A stretch of 64,000 nt of DNA from Pseudomonadota bacterium (GCA_023389105.1 JAEWEY010000005.1:186001-250000), one strand, 5' to 3'. Counted from the first letter of the stretch, positions 43,201 to 54,755 are shown. The notes: generated by a model from the letters alone, not told the origin. Translations and numbers: made by a program.

Positions 43201-44844
43201 ATGGCAGCCAAGGACGTGAAATTCAGCCGCGATGCGCGTGAGCGCATTCTCAACGGCGTCGACATCCTCGCCAATGCGGTGAAGGTGACGCTCGGTCCCA
43301 AGGGCCGCAACGTCGTCATCGACAAGAGCTTCGGCGCACCGCGCATCACCAAGGACGGTGTTACCGTCGCCAAGGAAATCGAGCTCAAGGACAAGTTCGA
43401 GAACATGGGCGCCCAGATGGTGCGCGAAGTGGCCTCAAAGACCAACGACCTCGCCGGTGACGGCACCACCACCGCGACGGTGCTGGCGCAGTCGATCGTC
43501 CGCGAAGGCATGAAGTCGGTTGCGGCCGGCATGAACCCGATGGACCTCAAGCGCGGCATCGATCTTGCCGTCGGCAAGGTCGTCGCGGACCTCAAGAGCC
43601 GTTCGAAGGACGTGCAGGGCTCGAGCGAGATCGCTCAGGTCGGCATCATCTCGGCCAATGGCGACAAGGAAGTCGGCGAGAAGATCGCCGAAGCCATGGA
43701 AAAGGTCGGCAAGGAAGGCGTGATCACCGTCGAAGAGGCGAAGGGTCTCGAGTTTGAGCTCGACGTCGTCGAAGGCATGCAGTTCGACCGCGGCTATCTG
43801 TCGCCATATTTCATCACCAATCCGGAAAAGATGCAGGTCGAGCTTAGCGACCCCTACATCCTGATCCACGAGAAGAAGCTGTCGAACCTGCAGGCGATGC
43901 TCCCGATCCTGGAGGCAGTCGTTCAGAGCGGCCGTCCGATACTGATCATCGCTGAGGACATCGAAGGCGAAGCGCTGGCGACCCTGGTCGTCAACAAGCT
44001 GCGCGGCGGCCTCAAGGTCGCGGCCGTCAAGGCGCCGGGCTTCGGCGATCGCCGCAAGGCGATGCTTGAGGACATTGCGATCCTCACCGGCGGCGAGATG
44101 ATCAGCGAGGATCTCGGCATCAAGCTCGAAAGCGTTTCGCTGAACATGCTCGGCCAGGCCAAGCGCGTCACGATCGACAAGGACAACACGACGATCGTCG
44201 ATGGCAACGGCACCCGCGAGAACATCGAGGGCCGCGTTGGCGCCATCCGCCAGCAGATCGAAAACACCACTTCCGACTACGACCGCGAGAAGCTCCAGGA
44301 GCGTCTGGCGAAGCTCGCAGGCGGTGTCGCGGTGATCAAGGTCGGCGGTGCGTCCGAGGTCGAGGTCAAGGAGCGCAAGGATCGCGTTGACGACGCGCTC
44401 CACGCGACCCGCGCGGCCGTCGAAGAGGGCATCGTTCCGGGCGGCGGTACCGCGCTGCTCTACGCCACGAAGGCGCTCGATGGCCTCAAGGGCGACAACG
44501 ACGACCAGACCCGCGGCATCGACATCATCCGCAAGGCGCTTCAGTCGCCGGTGCGGCAGATTGCCGAGAACGCCGGTCATGACGGCGCGGTTGTTGCGGG
44601 CAAGCTGATCGACGGCAACGACGTCAATCTCGGCTTCAACGCTCAGACCGAGGTTTACGAGAACCTGGTCCAGGCCGGCGTGATCGACCCGACCAAGGTC
44701 GTCCGCACCGCGCTTCAGGACGCGGCGTCGGTGGCCGGTCTGCTGATCACCACCGAAGCCTCGATCGCCGAGGCGCCGGACGACAAGCCGGCGCCGGCGA
44801 TGGCCGGCGGCGGCATGGGCGGAATGGGCGGAATGGACTTCTAA
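43201..44844 (+). CDS. groEL: Chaperonin GroEL
   Basis: Fourteen-subunit ATP-dependent folding chamber. N-terminus MAAKDVKFSRDARERILNGV, ATP-site motif DLAGDGTTTATVLAQSIV, apical domain with substrate-binding residues, and the Gly-Met tail GGGMGGMGGMDF. The length (547 aa) is normal. Expression should follow the CIRCE/RpoH control upstream of groES. A strong terminator lies 26 bases after the stop. Confidence 0.98.
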   Translation: MAAKDVKFSRDARERILNGVDILANAVKVTLGPKGRNVVIDKSFGAPRITKDGVTVAKEIELKDKFENMGAQMVREVASKTNDLAGDGTTTATVLAQSIVREGMKSVAAGMNPMDLKRGIDLAVGKVVADLKSRSKDVQGSSEIAQVGIISANGDKEVGEKIAEAMEKVGKEGVITVEEAKGLEFELDVVEGMQFDRGYLSPYFITNPEKMQVELSDPYILIHEKKLSNLQAMLPILEAVVQSGRPILIIAEDIEGEALATLVVNKLRGGLKVAAVKAPGFGDRRKAMLEDIAILTGGEMISEDLGIKLESVSLNMLGQAKRVTIDKDNTTIVDGNGTRENIEGRVGAIRQQIENTTSDYDREKLQERLAKLAGGVAVIKVGGASEVEVKERKDRVDDALHATRAAVEEGIVPGGGTALLYATKALDGLKGDNDDQTRGIDIIRKALQSPVRQIAENAGHDGAVVAGKLIDGNDVNLGFNAQTEVYENLVQAGVIDPTKVVRTALQDAASVAGLLITTEASIAEAPDDKPAPAMAGGGMGGMGGMDF

Positions 44845-44854
44845 GTCCGGACGT

Positions 44855-45034
44855 TCAGTCTGACTGATTGGAAGGGCCGGCGGAGCGATCCGCCGGCCCT
44901 TCTTCGTTGCGGGCCATATCGTTCAGCATGTCCTCGGCCGAGTTCAGCTGCGCGCTCTCCTCCGTGGTGGGCGCTGGCGGACGGTCGTCCCGGCAGGCCG
45001 CGAGCAACAGGAAGCAGGCGATCAATCTTCTCAC
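44855..45034 (-). CDS. Small lipoprotein, 59 aa, antisense to the groEL terminator
   Basis: Frame starting GTG 45034: (V)RRLIACFLLLAACRDDRP, a clear lipoprotein signal with lipobox LAAC, then an acidic polar stretch (TTEESAQLNSAEDMLNDMARN) and a short tail. It is below common length cut-offs. The ribosome site is weak; TTG 45025 is an alternative start. Codons 45-55 are formed by the GC-rich arms of the groEL terminator read in the opposite direction. Function unknown; the signal makes an outer-membrane or periplasmic lipoprotein likely. Confidence 0.6.
   Translation of the reverse strand: MRRLIACFLLLAACRDDRPPAPTTEESAQLNSAEDMLNDMARNEEGPADRSAGPSNQSD
44871..44902. terminator. Rho-independent terminator after groEL
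   Basis: Perfect 14-base stem: 44871-44884 with 44889-44902, loop GCGA, followed by TTCG on the plus strand. It lies within the 3' end of the minus-strand lipoprotein gene. Confidence 0.85.
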
Positions 45035-45063
45035 TCTGGCAAAGTATCACTTTGTCCGAGCAC

Positions 45064-45097
45064 AAAAAAAGGGCCGCTCCCGAAGGAACGGCCCTTT
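45064..45097 (-). terminator. Rho-independent terminator of the lipoprotein gene at 45124
   Basis: Stem GGGCCG (45071-45076) with CGGCCC (45089-45094), inner TCC/GGA, loop CGAA; AAA/TTT extends the stem and seven A (45064-45070) give the T tract on the minus strand. Confidence 0.85.
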
Positions 45098-45123
45098 CTC
45101 TAATCGAGTGGTAAGCGCGAAGC

Positions 45124-45363
45124 TTACTTGTTCTCGGTCGCGTTCGCGACGTCGTTGGCCGTCGAGTTGTCGATGGCATTAACGTCGGCGTTCAGTGCCG
45201 CGTCCGCATTCGCGGTCACGTCGTTGGCGGCAACGTTGACGTCGGTCGAAGCGGTGTTCTCGACTGCGGTCTCGTTGGCGGCCGTGTTGGCTTCTTCGTT
45301 CTTGCTGCACGCACCGAGCGCGAGGGCGCAAACGGCGGCGGTCACAATGGCAACCTTCTTCAT
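45124..45363 (-). CDS. Asn/Ala-rich small lipoprotein, 79 aa
   Basis: MKKVAIVTAAVCALALGACSKNEE is a lipoprotein signal (lipobox ALGAC). The mature 60 residues are a low-complexity repeat of Asn, Ala, Asp, Val and Thr (ANETAVENTASTDVNVAAND), probably disordered. Such short proteins are common in sphingomonads and uncharacterised. It is preceded by a leader hairpin (45384-45403), has its own terminator, and the ribosome site GAGGGAG is good. Function unknown. Confidence 0.78.
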   Translation of the reverse strand: MKKVAIVTAAVCALALGACSKNEEANTAANETAVENTASTDVNVAANDVTANADAALNADVNAIDNSTANDVANATENK

Positions 45364-45383
45364 GGTCTTTCACTCCCTCAAAA

Positions 45384-45403
45384 ATGCCCGTGGGGGTGGG
45401 CAT
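45384..45403 (-). promoter_or_regulatory. Hairpin with U tract in the leader of the small lipoprotein
   Basis: On the minus strand ATGCCC, eight bases, GGGCAT is followed at once by a run of T and then the ribosome site GAGGGAG of the gene at 45124-45363. The shape resembles a weak intrinsic terminator, so premature termination or control of translation is possible; no ligand-binding fold is visible. Confidence 0.35.
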
Positions 45404-45484
45404 CCAACCCGGCCGTCGGACGCGAGTCGCTTCAGGCCAGACCTTCGGCATTAGCGGTAATCTCTACTCCTGCACAAGGGTATA

Positions 45485-45528
45485 AATTCACGCGATGAAT
45501 TGACCATATAAAGATATCTTTATATCCT
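45485..45528 (+). promoter_or_regulatory. Promoter and double-palindrome operator of the methionine-cycle operon
   Basis: -35 TTGACC (45500-45505), 17 bases, -10 TATCCT (45523-45528). A perfect 20-base palindrome, ATATAAAGATATCTTTATAT (45506-45525), fills the spacer and enters the -10. A second inverted repeat AATTCA-N5-TGAATT (45485-45501) touches the -35. The first gene encodes an ArsR-type DNA-binding domain, so autorepression is the likely use. The predicted start of transcription falls at or next to the GTG at 45535. Confidence 0.75.
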
Positions 45529-45534
45529 TAACTC

Positions 45535-46494
45535 GTGACCGGCGCTTTGCCCCTTGCTGATCTATTTCAGGCGCTTGCCGACCCAACGCGGCTGCGCATT
45601 CTCGCTTTGTTGCGGCAAATGGAATTGTCGGTCGGCGAGTTGGCGCAGATCCTGGGCCAGAGTCAGCCGCGCGTTTCGCGGCATCTCAAGATTCTGGCCG
45701 ATGCCGAAGTTCTCGATCGCCGCAAGGAAGGCAGCTGGGTTTTCCTGACGCTCGCCGACGCCGAGCGTGTCGCCCCCCTTTTCGCGCTGATCGATCAGTG
45801 GGCGGATAAGGAAACAGCGCGCTGGTTTGCCGCCGATGCAGCGCGAACCGAGGGCATTCGCGCCGAGCGCGCCGAGGCGGCCAACCGCTACTTTTCCGGT
45901 CACGCCGAGATCTGGGATCAAATTCGATCGCTTCACGCCGCTGAAAGCGAGGTCGAGCAGGCGATCGACGGCGCCTTGGGCAAGCGTCCGCTCGGACGGC
46001 TCGTGGACGTCGGGACGGGTACCGGACGCATGATCGAGCTATTCGGCCCGCGCGCCTCGCAGGCCATCGGCATCGACCGCTCGTCGGAAATGCTGCGTCT
46101 CGCCCGTGTAAAGCTTGAGGCGGCCGGTATCGCATCCAGCCTCCGTCAGGGCGACATGTATGCATTGCCGCTCGCCGATCAGACGGCGGACAACATTATC
46201 ATCCATCAGGTACTCCATTATGCTCATTCGCCTGCAAAGGCGGTCGCTGAAGCGGCGCGCGTACTTGCGCCCGGCGGCACACTGCTGGTCGTCGATTTCG
46301 CAGCGCACGAGCGCGAGGAACTGCGCGAACGCGACGCCCACATCCGCCTCGGCTTCGAGGAAGACGTCATGAACGGCTGGTTCACGGCGGCCGGGCTCGA
46401 GGTCGATCAGGTCCGCCATCTGGAAGGCGGCGAGCTCACGGTCACCATCTGGCGGGGCGTGAAAGCTGCCGAGAAAGAGCGGAGGGCCGCATGA
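45535..46494 (+). CDS. ArsR-family regulator fused to a SAM-dependent methyltransferase domain
   Basis: Residues 1-95 are an ArsR winged helix (LFQALADPTRLRILALLRQM; LGQSQPRVSRHLKILADAEVL) without the Cys metal site of ArsR/SmtB. Residues 135-310 are a class I methyltransferase fold with the SAM motif LVDVGTGTGRMIELFG and VLAPGGTLLVVDFAAHE. The fusion is found in front of metF/metH in alphaproteobacteria, so it probably senses SAM or SAH and represses the methionine cycle; whether it also methylates anything is unknown. The GTG start has no ribosome site and sits at the predicted transcript start, suggesting a leaderless mRNA. Length 319 aa; four-base overlap with metF. Confidence 0.88.
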   Translation: MTGALPLADLFQALADPTRLRILALLRQMELSVGELAQILGQSQPRVSRHLKILADAEVLDRRKEGSWVFLTLADAERVAPLFALIDQWADKETARWFAADAARTEGIRAERAEAANRYFSGHAEIWDQIRSLHAAESEVEQAIDGALGKRPLGRLVDVGTGTGRMIELFGPRASQAIGIDRSSEMLRLARVKLEAAGIASSLRQGDMYALPLADQTADNIIIHQVLHYAHSPAKAVAEAARVLAPGGTLLVVDFAAHEREELRERDAHIRLGFEEDVMNGWFTAAGLEVDQVRHLEGGELTVTIWRGVKAAEKERRAA

Positions 46495-47396
46495 ATGCGC
46501 TCGAATCGCTCGGGCGGCATCTGCCGCTGTTCGCGGAAGCCCGCGGCGACGTTCAGGTGAGCTTCGAATTCTTTCCGCCGAAGACGGAGAAGATGGAGCA
46601 GACGCTTTGGGAGTCGATCAAGACCCTCGAGCCACTGCAGCCGCGCTTCGTTTCTGTCACCTACGGTGCCGGCGGCTCCACGCGCGAACGGACGCACGCT
46701 ACCGTCGAACGTATCCTTAAGGAGACGTCGCTGACGCCCGCCGCTCACCTCACCTGCGTGGGCGCGACCCGTAAGGAAGTGGACGAGGTCGCACGCAGCT
46801 ACTGGGAGGCCGGGGTCCGCCACATCGTGGCGCTGCGCGGCGATCCTACGGAGCCGGGATCGAAATATCAGCCACATCCCGGTGGTTATCGCGATGCGGT
46901 CGAACTGGTCCGCGGCCTGAAAGAGGTCGCGCCATTCGACATCTCCGTCGCGGCCTATCCGGAGTGCCATCCAGATTCGTCGACGCGGCAGTTCGATCTC
47001 GAAAATCTAAAGCGCAAGGTCGACGCCGGGGCGGATCGGGCGATCACGCAGTTCTTCTTTTCCGCCGATTGCTTCTTCCGCTTTCGCGACGACGCGGCCG
47101 CGGCCGGGATCGAGGTCGAGATCGTGCCGGGCATCCTGCCGGTATCGAACGTCGCGACAACGCGCCGTTTTGCGGCAAGCTGCGGGGCGGCGATCCCGAA
47201 ATGGCTCGACGACCTGTTCGAAGGCCTCGACGACCTTCCTGCAGCGCGCCAGCTGATCGCCGCCACCGTCGCGGCCGAACTGTGCGGCCAGCTTTACGCC
47301 GGCGGCGAACGGACCTTCCACTTCTACACGCTCAACCGGGCAGAGCTGAGCTACGCGATCTGCCACCTGCTGGGCGCAAGGGCGAAACAATCATGA
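46491..47396 (+). CDS. metF: 5,10-methylenetetrahydrofolate reductase
   Basis: FAD enzyme producing 5-methyltetrahydrofolate for methionine synthase. Signature segments are VSFEFFPPKTEKMEQTLW, FVSVTYGAGGSTRERTH, AHLTCVGATRKEVDEVA, IVALRGDPTEPG and FDLENLKRKVDAGADRAITQ. Length 301 aa. It overlaps the upstream regulator (ATGA) and the downstream metH gene (ATGA), so all are translated in series. Confidence 0.96.
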   Translation: MNALESLGRHLPLFAEARGDVQVSFEFFPPKTEKMEQTLWESIKTLEPLQPRFVSVTYGAGGSTRERTHATVERILKETSLTPAAHLTCVGATRKEVDEVARSYWEAGVRHIVALRGDPTEPGSKYQPHPGGYRDAVELVRGLKEVAPFDISVAAYPECHPDSSTRQFDLENLKRKVDAGADRAITQFFFSADCFFRFRDDAAAAGIEVEIVPGILPVSNVATTRRFAASCGAAIPKWLDDLFEGLDDLPAARQLIAATVAAELCGQLYAGGERTFHFYTLNRAELSYAICHLLGARAKQS

Positions 47397-48439
47397 CGGC
47401 TTCTCAATCCCTGCGCGCCGAAGCGGCCAAGCGCATCATCATCAAGGACGGCGCCTACGGGACGTCGATCCAGAACCGCAAGCTGGAGACCAGCGACTAT
47501 TGCGGCGGCCTGGATCTGCTCAAGGACCAGCGCGGCAACAATGATCTGCTGAACATCACCAAGCCGGAAGTGGTGCGGTCGATCTGCGAAAGCTTCGCCG
47601 ATGCCGGCGCGGAAATCCTGGCCACCAACACGTTTAACGCGAACTCAATCAGCCAGGCAGACTATGGCGCCGAAGCGCTCGTCGGCGAGATTAACCGCGC
47701 CTCGGCCCGGATCATGCGCGGTGTCGCCGATGCCTATTCGGCGAAGGACGGAAAAGTGCGCTGGGTGGCCGGCGCGCTGGGCCCGACGAACAAGACGCTG
47801 TCGCTTTCGCCGGACGTCAACGATCCGGGCTTCCGCGAGGTCGATTTCGACCAGGTCAAGGCCGTCTATCGCGAGCAGATCAACGCGTTGGTCGAGGGCG
47901 GTGTCGACTTCATCCTGATCGAGACGATCTTCGACACGCTGAACGCCAAGTCTGCGATCATGGCGACGCTGGAAGCCGAGCAGGCGCTTGGCCGCGAGCT
48001 GCCCCTGATGATTTCGATGACGCTGACCGACCTGTCCGGCCGCAACCTGTCGGGTCACACGGTGGAAGCCTTCTGGGCATCGGTGCGTCACGCCAAGCCG
48101 GTGACGATTGGCCTAAATTGCTCGTTTGGCGCCGCGCAGCTGCGTCCGCATCTGGCGGCGCTGGCGGCGCAGGCCGACACGCTGGTGATGGCCTATCCTA
48201 ACGCCGGCCTGCCCAACGAGCTAGGCGAATATGACGAGGCCGCCGAACAGACGGCGGCGCAGGTCCGCGAATGGGGCATGAGCGGTTTGGTGAACGTGGT
48301 TGGCGGCTGTTGCGGGACGACTCCCCTGCACATCGCCGCAATTGCCGGGGCGGTGCGCGATTGCACGCCGCGCCCCGTCCCGGCACCTCGCCCCGGCACC
48401 CTGCTTGCCGGGCTCGAGCCGATGCTGATTGCCGCCTGA
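47393..48439 (+). CDS. metH: Methionine synthase, homocysteine-binding module (split MetH, part 1)
   Basis: Corresponds to the N-terminal domain of B12-dependent methionine synthase, which binds zinc and homocysteine. Features: KDGAYGTSIQNRKL at the start, TNTFNANSISQADYG, and the zinc Cys in IGLNCSFGAAQLRPH and NVVGGCCGTTPLHI. Length 348 aa, ending cleanly after the domain. The rest of MetH is a separate gene four bases downstream in another frame with its own start, so this is a two-gene enzyme rather than a recent frameshift. A longer open frame to 46964 overlaps metF and is discarded. Confidence 0.94.
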   Translation: MTASQSLRAEAAKRIIIKDGAYGTSIQNRKLETSDYCGGLDLLKDQRGNNDLLNITKPEVVRSICESFADAGAEILATNTFNANSISQADYGAEALVGEINRASARIMRGVADAYSAKDGKVRWVAGALGPTNKTLSLSPDVNDPGFREVDFDQVKAVYREQINALVEGGVDFILIETIFDTLNAKSAIMATLEAEQALGRELPLMISMTLTDLSGRNLSGHTVEAFWASVRHAKPVTIGLNCSFGAAQLRPHLAALAAQADTLVMAYPNAGLPNELGEYDEAAEQTAAQVREWGMSGLVNVVGGCCGTTPLHIAAIAGAVRDCTPRPVPAPRPGTLLAGLEPMLIAA

Positions 48440-48443
48440 CAAA

Positions 48444-51074
<2,631 letters not shown>

Positions 51075-51102
51075 CCCGAAGACTCGCACTAGCGGCGGCA
51101 AT

Positions 51103-53088
51103 GTGATCCGTCGGCTCTTGCTTCTGCTCTGCCTGCTGCTGGCACCGGCTGCTGCTGGCGCCCAGCACATCGTGCCGCAGTTGGTGGCCGAAGGCGCCGC
51201 GCCGCCCGGCGGCGAGGTGGAGCTTGCTATCCACATGCGGCCCGCGCCCGGCTGGCACGGCTATTGGCAGAACCCCGGCGACGCCGGCTTGCCGATGACG
51301 GTCGACTGGCAGCTGCCGCCCGGCTTCTCCGCAGGAGCACTGCGTTACCCGGTGCCCACGCGGCTGACCGTCGCCGGGCTGATGAATTACGTTTTCGAGC
51401 ATGATTATGCCGTGCTCGTCCGCCTCAAGGTTCCGGCGAACGCGCGCGGCACGATCCCCGTTCGCGCCGCCGCAACCTGGCTCGCCTGCACCGACAAGAT
51501 CTGCGTCCCCGAGCGCGGCGAACTGTCGCTCGACGTGCCAATCGGGCAGGGCACGCCCAACCGTGCGAAGTTCGACGCCTGGCGCCAGGCGCTCCCGCAG
51601 CCGTTGGCGACACCTGCCCATTTCGCCGTGCAAGGCAACCGCCTGCACGTCGCGATACCGCTACCGGCCAGCGTTGCGGTCGGCGAGCCCTACCTCTTCC
51701 CGATCACCGACGACGTGGTCGATTATGAGGCGCCGCAGCAGTTCCGCCGAGCTGGCGACTGGGTGGTGGCTGAGCTTACGACCAAAGCGTCGCCGAAAGC
51801 GTTTGAAGGTGTGCTTGCGCTTGAGGACGGTCGCGGGCTCGAATTCCATTCCGTGCCGGGCACTATACCCGTCGGTGGGGACGTGATTGGCGGCGGTGGA
51901 CTAGGGGCGCAGGCCATTATCTGGGCCGTCCTTGGTGCGCTGGCGGGCGGCATAATCCTCAACCTGATGCCCTGCGTTTTCCCGATCCTGGCCCTCAAGG
52001 CTCTGCACCTGTCCCGCGCGGGCGGTTCGCAACTCGAAGCCCGATCAGACGCGCTCAGCTATGCGGCAGGTGCCGTCGTCGGCACCGGTGCGCTCGGCGC
52101 GCTGCTGCTGATCATCCGAGCGGCGGGTGCGCAGGCGGGATGGGCGTTCCAGCTGCAAGACCCGCGCACGATCATGCTCCTCCTGCTGCTCGCAGTGGCG
52201 ATGACCGCCAACCTGCTCGGCCTGTTTGAGCTGCCGGTCCTCGGCGGACGCGCGCAGCCCGCGGGCAGCTTCGGTACTGGCCTGCTGGCTGCATTCGTGG
52301 CTACGCCCTGCGCAGGTCCGTTTCTCGGCGCTGCGCTCGGCACGGCTTTGGTATTGCCACCCGCGGGATCTCTCGCGGTCTTTGCCGCGCTTGGCCTTGG
52401 ATTGGCATTACCCTTCGTAGCGGTTGCTTTTGTCCCCGCGCTTCGCACGAAGCTGCCCAAACCTGGACCTTGGATGGATCGCCTGAAGCGCTTCCTCGCC
52501 GTTCCCATGGCCGCGAGTGCGATTGCGGCGTTGTGGCTGGTCTACCGCCTGGGCGGTCCGAAGGCCTTAACCCTGGGAGCATTGAGCGTCATTGCCCTCG
52601 TCGCGGTGCTGATCTGGATCGGTCGCCGCCAGCGCCGTGGCGTTGCGACAGGCTTGCCCGCCATTGCCGCAATCGTCGGCCTTGTTGCCGTGTCGGCCGT
52701 CGCTGCGAACACGATCCCTGTCGAAGCTCAAGCTGAGCGGGCGGGTAGCGCCGAGAAGTGGAGCGAAGCGCGCGCCACTGCGCTGACGCAACAGGGCAAA
52801 CCGGTTTTTGTCTATTTCACCGCGGACTGGTGCCTGACCTGCAAGGTGAACGAAGCCGCGGCCATCGACCGGGCAGAAGTCCGCGACGCGTTCAAGCGCG
52901 CCGGGGTAGCGGTGCTGGAGGGCGACTGGACCAACGGCGACCCGGCCATCACCCGCTTCCTCGAGACGCGGGGCAGGGCCGGCGTACCCTATTACCTGTG
53001 GTACGCGCCCGGAAAGCCGCCCGAGGAACTCCCGCAGGTGCTGACGCCCTCGATGCTTACCGACCGCGCCCAGGCCGGGAAGCGTTAG
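51103..53088 (+). CDS. DsbD/ScsB-type thiol:disulfide interchange protein
   Basis: Moves electrons from cytoplasmic thioredoxin to the periplasm. The GTG at 51103 gives a signal peptide (IRRLLLLLCLLLAPAAAGA). The periplasmic N-terminal domain carries the Cys pair in WLACTDKICVPERGE; the central eight-helix domain has the redox Cys in NLMPCVFPILALK and TPCAGPFLGAALG; the C-terminal thioredoxin-like domain has YFTADWCLTCKVNE. Length 661 aa. The N-terminal domain is of the longer ScsB/DsbC-like type, not the short E. coli form. Its end overlaps the convergent amidohydrolase by 32 bases. Confidence 0.93.
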   Translation: MIRRLLLLLCLLLAPAAAGAQHIVPQLVAEGAAPPGGEVELAIHMRPAPGWHGYWQNPGDAGLPMTVDWQLPPGFSAGALRYPVPTRLTVAGLMNYVFEHDYAVLVRLKVPANARGTIPVRAAATWLACTDKICVPERGELSLDVPIGQGTPNRAKFDAWRQALPQPLATPAHFAVQGNRLHVAIPLPASVAVGEPYLFPITDDVVDYEAPQQFRRAGDWVVAELTTKASPKAFEGVLALEDGRGLEFHSVPGTIPVGGDVIGGGGLGAQAIIWAVLGALAGGIILNLMPCVFPILALKALHLSRAGGSQLEARSDALSYAAGAVVGTGALGALLLIIRAAGAQAGWAFQLQDPRTIMLLLLLAVAMTANLLGLFELPVLGGRAQPAGSFGTGLLAAFVATPCAGPFLGAALGTALVLPPAGSLAVFAALGLGLALPFVAVAFVPALRTKLPKPGPWMDRLKRFLAVPMAASAIAALWLVYRLGGPKALTLGALSVIALVAVLIWIGRRQRRGVATGLPAIAAIVGLVAVSAVAANTIPVEAQAERAGSAEKWSEARATALTQQGKPVFVYFTADWCLTCKVNEAAAIDRAEVRDAFKRAGVAVLEGDWTNGDPAITRFLETRGRAGVPYYLWYAPGKPPEELPQVLTPSMLTDRAQAGKR

Positions 53089-54718
53089 GCACCCGGCTCC
53101 AGACTTTCTTGCCGCCGACCCAGGTTTCCAGCACTTGCGTGCGGGACCTCTCCTGGGCGTTCACCTTTGTCGGATCGCGGTCGACGACGATGAAGTCAGC
53201 GTATTTTCCTGGTTCTAGCGCGCCAACGCGATCCTCCGCCTGCCCGGCGTAAGCCGCGCCGCGCGTGAAGGCGTAGAGTGCCTGCCCGAGCGTCAGGCGC
53301 TCCTGGGGACGCCAGCCGCCCGGCGGCTGCCCCTCGACATCCTGCCGGCTGGTCGCGGCGGACAGGCCAGGAAAGGGGTTGGGCGATTCGACGGGAAAGT
53401 CCGACCCAAATGCCAGCCGCGCGCCGCTCTTCAAGACAGTCTGCCATGCATATGCACCGCCGAGCCGGTTAGGGCCCATCCGCGCTTCGGCCATCAGCCG
53501 ATCACTGGTCTGGTGCGTCGGCTGCATCGAAGCGATGATGCCGGCGGGCGCAAGCCGCGGAATGTCGGCTGGGTCGACGATCTGAAAATGCTCGATCCGC
53601 CAGCGGCGATTGGCGCCGTAACGCTTCGACAATTGCTCATAGACGGTGATGATCTGCGCGTTGGCCGCGTCGCCGATCGCATGGGTTGCGATCTGGAAGC
53701 CGGCGCCTGCAGCCTTCGTCGCCAGCGCCAGCATTTCCGCGTCCGAATGGAACTGCAGTCCGCGCGTGTCGGGCTTGTCGGCATAGGGCTGTTTCAGCCA
53801 CGCGCCGCGTGATCCGAGTGCGCCATCGGCGAACAGCTTGATGCCGACCGCGCGAAGGCGATCGCCGAACAACCAATTGGTCGGGTGCGGCACGGCGGCC
53901 ATCGACTCGGTCCCCGACAGATAGCTGATCAGCCGCACATTGAGCCGCCCGCTGCGTCCGGCCCGGTTGAAGGCGTTCCAGTCGTCAACCGACGTGCTCA
54001 TGCTGCCGACGCCAGTCACGCCATAGCCAAGCAGGATTTCCTGCGATTTCTGCAGGGCCTCGTCGAGCTGCGCCGTGCTCGGCCGGGGTACTGCCTTGTC
54101 GATCAGGCCCCGCGCATTGTCGACGAACAAGCCTTCATGAAACTCGCCGCCAGCCGGAACCGGCGTCGCCGCCGTCACGCCCGCCAAGCGCAGTGCTGCG
54201 CCATTGGCGACGACGGCGTGACCGTCCACGCGCTCCAGCGTCACCGGCCGGTCGGCAACCGCGGCGTCGAGGTCGGCCGATGTCGGAAAGCGCTTGTCTG
54301 CCCACTGTTCCTGGTTCCAGCCAAAGCCGCTGATCCACTTGAGGTCAGGATGCGCCGCCGCGTACTCGCGCAAGCGTTGCTGCAATTCCGCCAGCGATTT
54401 CGTGCCCGTCAGGTTCAGGCGCAGCGCGGTGAAGCCCAGGTCGGTCACGTGGCCATGCGCATCGATCAGCCCGGGCAGCACCGTTCGGCCGCCCAGATCG
54501 ACCACTTTCCGATTTCGCGCGGCAGGTGCCGGTCCGTTGAGCAGCTGGACAACCTTGCCATTGTCGCCGATCAGCAGGCCGGTGAAATGCTGGAGGCGGC
54601 TCTGGTCATCGACCGTGATGCCGTTGACGTTGCTGATAAGCGTATCCGCCTGCGCGGCGGTCGAGGCGAGGAGCGCGCTGAGCGCGAAGAGCATGATGCG
54701 CATGCCGCTGCTTAGCAT
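53057..54718 (-). CDS. Secreted amidohydrolase family 3 (YtcJ-like) metal hydrolase
   Basis: Signal peptide (MRIMLFALSALLASTAAQA after the first Met codons) followed by an amidohydrolase with metal-site segments LPGLIDAHGHVTDLG (HxH), KLFADGALGSRGAWL, IATHAIGDAANAQI (His), RWRIEHFQIVDPADI (His) and AFGSDFPVESPNPFPGL (Asp). The C-terminal KYADFIVVDRDPTKV is the usual composite-sandwich strand. Length 553 aa. Substrates of this family are mostly unknown; hydrolysis of an amide or ester in the periplasm is likely. ATG 54703 is an alternative start. Confidence 0.9.
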   Translation of the reverse strand: MLSSGMRIMLFALSALLASTAAQADTLISNVNGITVDDQSRLQHFTGLLIGDNGKVVQLLNGPAPAARNRKVVDLGGRTVLPGLIDAHGHVTDLGFTALRLNLTGTKSLAELQQRLREYAAAHPDLKWISGFGWNQEQWADKRFPTSADLDAAVADRPVTLERVDGHAVVANGAALRLAGVTAATPVPAGGEFHEGLFVDNARGLIDKAVPRPSTAQLDEALQKSQEILLGYGVTGVGSMSTSVDDWNAFNRAGRSGRLNVRLISYLSGTESMAAVPHPTNWLFGDRLRAVGIKLFADGALGSRGAWLKQPYADKPDTRGLQFHSDAEMLALATKAAGAGFQIATHAIGDAANAQIITVYEQLSKRYGANRRWRIEHFQIVDPADIPRLAPAGIIASMQPTHQTSDRLMAEARMGPNRLGGAYAWQTVLKSGARLAFGSDFPVESPNPFPGLSAATSRQDVEGQPPGGWRPQERLTLGQALYAFTRGAAYAGQAEDRVGALEPGKYADFIVVDRDPTKVNAQERSRTQVLETWVGGKKVWSRVPNASRPGRGR

Positions 54719-54755
54719 TGTCGCGTCCCAAGGGAACCGCTAGGCCGCGCAGCGC

